Assembly (NCBI GenBank): GCA_015661405.1
Contig: JACWMK010000069.1
Span: forward strand, 1-9,746
From: Methanobacterium sp.
GTDB taxonomy: Archaea > Methanobacteriota > Methanobacteria > Methanobacteriales > Methanobacteriaceae
Direction of reading: 5' to 3'
Length of the DNA: 9,746 nt
The notes under the pieces are model-generated. The model worked only from the letters and a program-made list of their open reading frames with translations. It had not been told where the DNA came from and did no database searches. Below, in pieces: positions 7,009 through 9,746 of the stretch. How positions within the stretch are numbered: position 1 is the stretch's first letter; every line of letters begins with the position of its first letter. Position numbers and translations under genes: made by a program.

Positions 7009-8187
7009 TTATAATCTTGTGATATGATGAGCGCTGCTAAAAGTACAGTTACCAGATGAACTTAAAGACTGAACGGTATGTGTAGCGGTGTAATTTCCGC
7101 AGGCCCACCATTCTTTCTTTAATGTGAATATGTCTTCAATTATGGCCCTTATACGTTGATATTCCTTCCAATGTGTGACTTTCTACTTAAATTCCCTTAC
7201 TAATCTCTGAAAAAGTTTTTTAATATCCTGTGGTAGCTTACCATGCTTATAAACAGAAATAGATAGGTCATTCTGTTTAAAACTCCTTTCAAGTTGAAAT
7301 TTTTCTTTGGGAAAATGAAAGGAACGATTCTATACCTTATTATCCCTAAAACATAATTATAGTACTTGTAGTAACCTCTATCAAACATTACAGCATCCTT
7401 TTACGTCTTGCACGTCTCCTCGTCAGTTCATCCATTATTGGTTCGAATATTTGAGAATCATGCACACAGGTCTCATGAAGAATAAAAGCTAAAGGGCGAA
7501 GTGTATAGTAATCTAAAGCCATGGTAAGCTTAAAACCAATATAATAATCTTTTGATGGACTATAACACTATTTAATATCTTTATCTTTAAATGATTCTTT
7601 GGTAATTTTATGAATTTTCGAGTTCAAATCCACCTGAATATCAGTAGAATCCACGATAATAAAAGCCTTATCACGAGGTCTCGACGTGCATATGCTATTT
7701 AAAATACCTAAGACACAATCCATGAACTGTTCGACTTTAAATCTGGATAAAAATCCATATTACTTGATAATCAAAGGGCACATCTACAATACCAGTGAAA
7801 TTACGCAGATCTTCTCTATTTTTAATCTGTGAAACCACATAAGAAATATAATTAGAGAAAAACAGGGCCAACAACACCACTTTAAACATAATACCAGCTT
7901 TCACAGCAGGTTTAATACCCTGTTTTGCCATCTACTGCTTAACACGTCTAGAATCGAAAATATTAAATATATTGCCCAACAAAACCCATTTCAGGTCTTC
8001 CATATCAACAACCATCTGAAGATTCATTTAAAACACAAGATGAAGTATGTAATTCCTCTGTAATAAATTTTACGGTTTGATTTAATCTAAAAATAACTAT
8101 ACAACGATTTACATACGCTCTATTACAAGCAGACCCAAAGACATGAACAGAAAAACAAAAGAAAACAATAAAACCATTATTTAACAC
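7009..8187 (-). pseudogene. IS4-superfamily DDE transposase, multiply broken
   Basis: Pieced across frames, this gives a transposase of about 390 residues. From the N-terminus: a stretch from GTG 8187 (RLNQTVKFITEEL), a segment with TAG at 7932-7934, then MAKQGIKPAVKAGIMFKV. After a frameshift near 7750 come AFIIVDSTDIQVD (likely first catalytic Asp), TAG at 7568-7570 and YYIGFKLTMALDYY. A frameshift near 7395 leads to AVMFDRGYYKYYNY (likely second Asp) and IVPFIFPKKNFN. After more lesions near 7200 comes YQRIRAIIEDIFTLKK with the R-x3-E-x6-K arrangement and likely catalytic Glu. At least two nonsense codons and three frameshifts make it inactive. Family placement rests on these motifs; I recall similar proteins from Methanosphaera-like genomes. 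Confidence 0.8.
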
Positions 8188-8188
8188 T

Positions 8189-8207
8189 AAAAATCTAAGA
8201 CCCTATA
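8189..8207. repeat. Right terminal inverted repeat of the insertion sequence
   Basis: On the minus strand it reads TATAGGGTCTTAGATTTTT, matching 6954-6972 at 17 of 19 positions. It lies directly upstream of the transposase start. Confidence 0.7.
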
Positions 8208-8356
8208 AAATATAATATAAGAGATTTTCTATTTACCTCATTTTTTAATTTTGTTGATTAATTTTTTTGTGAATTATTATTTTTAGTTGTTTTTTTGCTA
8301 TTTTTTTCTGTGTTTTTCTCTTTTTTATTTAGTTTTCCGGTTTTTGATGTTAGTTG
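8208..8356. other. T-rich spacer between two transposase remnants
   Basis: The plus strand is strongly T-rich here (A-rich on the minus strand), with no credible gene or RNA. It is probably the decayed 3' flank of the IS5-type element. I could not define a terminal inverted repeat for that element. Confidence 0.4.
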
Positions 8357-9213
8357 TTAGGGGTGTATTTTTTGAATGGTGTGTAGTTGTAGTAGGTTGT
8401 AACACAAGCATGTGAGCAGGTTTTTTGGTGTGTGTTTGTAAAATGTGGTAGTGATAAAGTGACAGGACTTGAATCTTTTTTAATTACAAGATAGATCCAT
8501 TCAAAGGGCTGATTTTTTATGTGCGCTTCGTTGTTGCACAGTTTATTCTGGATTCATAAAGGATGTCACTACTACGCGTTCCATACAGCGTTATAGCCTC
8601 GCGGTCACGTAAACATCTTCATCCGCTTCTCTGATGTTAGTTTGACGATCATGAATCTTAGCAGTCATAGTTTCAATTCTACGTATCAAACCATGACCAT
8701 ATCGATTATTTTATGTAGTTTATAGTCGTAATATGATCTTCCATGTTTTTGGTCTATTTTACGTTTTTATTACATTGGTCTTAACTTCAGACCATTAACT
8801 CTTTGTTTGCCAGTATCAGTATAATGAAGACGGCATCTTGAATAACGCATTTTTAATTTTTAATCACTTGGAATCAATTTGTATTTACAGTTCTTCCCAT
8901 ATCTTCTCGTCTTTACTCGTATCTATTAATAATTCTTTGAACGGCCAGACTATGGAACAATATTCGGTCGTTAGTTTATCTTCAAGCACGGATCCGATAA
9001 ACCACGATCGCAAAAAATATCTTTCATAACTATTTCATCAATATTAAACTTACCACTACGTTTAGAACGATTATCATACATACCGAACACAATAGGCCTA
9101 AAACCCCCTAATCAATAAGATAATCCCTGTTAATTATCACTATCTCATTCACATGAACATACTGCTTGTTTATGAAATAAATCCTCAAAAGATTTCATAC
9201 TCTTTTTAACCAT
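8357..9213 (-). pseudogene. IS5-family-like transposase, heavily decayed
   Basis: Fragments in all three minus frames line up, in order, with my recollection of the IS5-type transposases of Methanobacteriales. From ATG 9213: MVKKSMKSFEDLF, then FRPIVFGMYDNRSKRSGKFN and IDEIVMKDIF, a GLSDP segment, FKELLIDTSKDEKIWEEL, IQIDSK*LKIKNA, YDYKLHKIIDMGHGLIRRIE, TMTAKIHDRQ, SALEWIYLVIKK, and finally TTTFYKHTPKNLLTCLCYN and LLQLHTIQKIHP before TAA at 8357-8359. Many stops and frameshifts separate these blocks. A 63-codon plus-strand open frame at 8838-9029 is a by-product. The decay looks older than that of the neighbouring insertion sequence. Together the two remnants account for the 2.2 kb between the precursor genes. 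Confidence 0.7.
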
Positions 9214-9330
9214 ATATAATACGATAAAAAATTCGCTACACTAATTAACAGATTAAACATTAATTCAATTTCTTCAAAAATTTAAATGTCTAAAAATGAA
9301 ATAGTAAATTTAAAATTCTCTACATTTTCT
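9214..9330. other. AT-rich gap with no recognisable gene
   Basis: This short stretch between the IS5-type remnant and the terminator of precursor 2 holds only very AT-rich sequence. It may include the unrecognised end of the mobile element. Confidence 0.4.
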
Positions 9331-9371
9331 AAAAAAATTAAAATGATGTGCTAGGTAATATACACATCATT
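9331..9371 (-). terminator. Hairpin terminator after precursor 2
   Basis: On the minus strand, 14 bases after the precursor 2 stop, AATGATGTG (9363-9371) and CACATCATT (9342-9350) form a perfect 9-bp stem around a 12-base loop. It is followed by TTAATTTTTTT, with seven T at 9331-9337. This matches the hairpin plus T-tract after precursor 1, so each precursor seems to carry its own end signal. Confidence 0.65.
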
Positions 9372-9385
9372 CGAAATTTTAGAAT

Positions 9386-9520
9386 TTAAAGTGATTCAAC
9401 TGTGGTTGACCATGCACTCTCTGCTATTCCCACTACTATACCGTCATTATAACAATTACATTTGCATTGACAAGTTTTTAAAGGAGTAATAACCATCTGT
9501 GGAGTTACAATTTCTTGCAT
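9386..9520 (-). CDS. Cys-rich RiPP precursor peptide 2 (44 aa)
   Basis: This short gene encodes 44 residues beginning MQEIVTPQMVITPLKTC. Four alternating cysteines follow (C17, 19, 21, 23), then YNDGIVV, GIAESAW and a tail ending VESL. It is a paralogue of the peptide at 6656-6802: same first four residues, same TP-x-x-TC junction, and a matching ND...[LI]A[DE]S[AV][WY] tail, but one CxC unit fewer. The ATG at 9520 has GGAGGTGA just upstream; the frame is closed by TAG only a dozen codons earlier with no ATG between. The gene has its own conserved upstream region and hairpin terminator, and is cut off from the maturases by about 2.5 kb of insertion debris. The radical SAM enzymes probably act on it in trans. 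Confidence 0.8.
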   Translation of the reverse strand: MQEIVTPQMVITPLKTCQCKCNCYNDGIVVGIAESAWSTTVESL

Positions 9521-9614
9521 ATTTTCACCTCCCGTTAATTTAGTCAAAGTGCTCTACTGTCAATTCTTTAAATAAACAACACTATCAAAATTATTGAAAT
9601 ACAGAATTACATAA
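9521..9614 (-). promoter_or_regulatory. Conserved promoter and 5' leader of precursor 2
   Basis: This is the second copy of the region at 6803-6898. It has the same GGAGGTGA, the same invariant 24-bp block (9577-9600) with the TCAATAATTTTGA dyad, and a variant of the small hairpin, AGTAGAGCACT (9548-9558). Similarity ends just after 9614. Shared control of both precursors is the simplest reading. Confidence 0.6.
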
Positions 9615-9746
9615 GAAACACAAAGCATCTAAAACATAGTTATCATATTACTTGAGGTGAGATTAATTTTTTTTTGTCTATTTTATTTACAAGCGTTATA
9701 TCATATTAGGATTGTTATATGTAAGTATTTAGTTTTTTTTAGTTTT
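9615..9746. other. Right-edge AT-rich sequence with nothing assignable
   Basis: I see no supported gene. A plus-strand GAGGTGA followed by an open frame from about 9657 to the window end exists, but its product is low-complexity and hydrophobic, and it is too short to call. Confidence 0.35.

Larger units (their letters stand above)
6954..8207 (-). mobile_element. Insertion sequence with a broken IS4-type transposase
   Basis: The ends form imperfect inverted repeats: TATAAGGTCCTAGATTTTT at 6954-6972 and, on the other strand, TATAGGGTCTTAGATTTTT at 8207-8189, 17 of 19 identical. Between them lies one decayed transposase frame on the minus strand filling almost the whole 1254 bp, as in a simple insertion sequence. 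Flanks are so AT-rich that a target duplication cannot be assigned; TATAA-like sequence abuts both ends. It sits about 55 bp upstream of the precursor 1 control region and separates the two precursor genes. Confidence 0.75.

Noticed and set aside
8005..8187. Separate 60-codon gene
   Set aside because: It starts right inside the terminal inverted repeat and reads as the broken N-terminus of the transposase.
6940..8220. Target-site duplication of the insertion sequence
   Set aside because: Both flanks contain TATAA/AAAATATA-like sequence, but no unambiguous direct repeat abuts both ends.
8838..9029. 63-codon plus-strand open frame
   Set aside because: Antisense to transposase fragments that match the IS5-type family in order.
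9657..9746. Possible plus-strand gene start with GAGGTGA at the right edge
   Set aside because: Only 30 codons are visible, hydrophobic and low complexity, with no recognisable family.

Overview
The window is very AT-rich, and nearly all real genes lie on the minus strand, so the logical reading direction is right to left. Several signs suggest a methanogenic archaeon of the order Methanobacteriales, probably Methanosphaera- or Methanobrevibacter-like. Ribosome binding sites match GGAGGTGA closely, the left-edge gene is a DUF4013-type membrane protein starting at TTG, candidate promoters are TATA-like, and two decayed transposases resemble those I recall from these genera. The genus is an inference; no rRNA or other marker is present.

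The centrepiece (about 2174-9614) looks like a biosynthetic locus for ribosomally made, post-translationally modified peptides (RiPPs). It has two short paralogous precursor genes, at 9386-9520 (44 aa) and 6656-6802 (48 aa). Both peptides begin MQEI, carry a TP-x-x-TC junction and then alternating cysteines (CxCxCxC and CxCxCxCxC), followed by a shared ND...A[DE]S tail. The 44-aa gene is easy to miss. Downstream of the 48-aa gene come two radical SAM/SPASM enzymes (4996-6498 and 3868-4995), directly abutting, and then an ABC exporter. The exporter reads as one 565-residue protein except for one in-frame TAA at 3185-3187. The enzymes would crosslink or otherwise modify the Cys-rich cores and the exporter would move the product out. 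Whether the exporter still works is uncertain.

Both precursors share about 95 bp of nearly identical upstream DNA, and each is followed by a perfect hairpin plus T-tract. The hairpin after the 48-aa gene lies between precursor and first maturase, where it could set the peptide:enzyme ratio.

Between the precursor genes lies an insertion-sequence graveyard. One is a 1.25-kb element with 19-bp terminal inverted repeats (6954-8207) holding a broken IS4-type transposase. The other is a heavily decayed IS5-type transposase (8357-9213).

Left of the exporter is a MacB/LolCDE-type ABC pair on the same strand: FtsX-like permease (1048-2133) and ATPase (399-1055), overlapping by 8 bp. It could serve export or self-protection for the peptide system, or be an unrelated neighbour. 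The left edge holds the start of the DUF4013 gene, truncated by the window.
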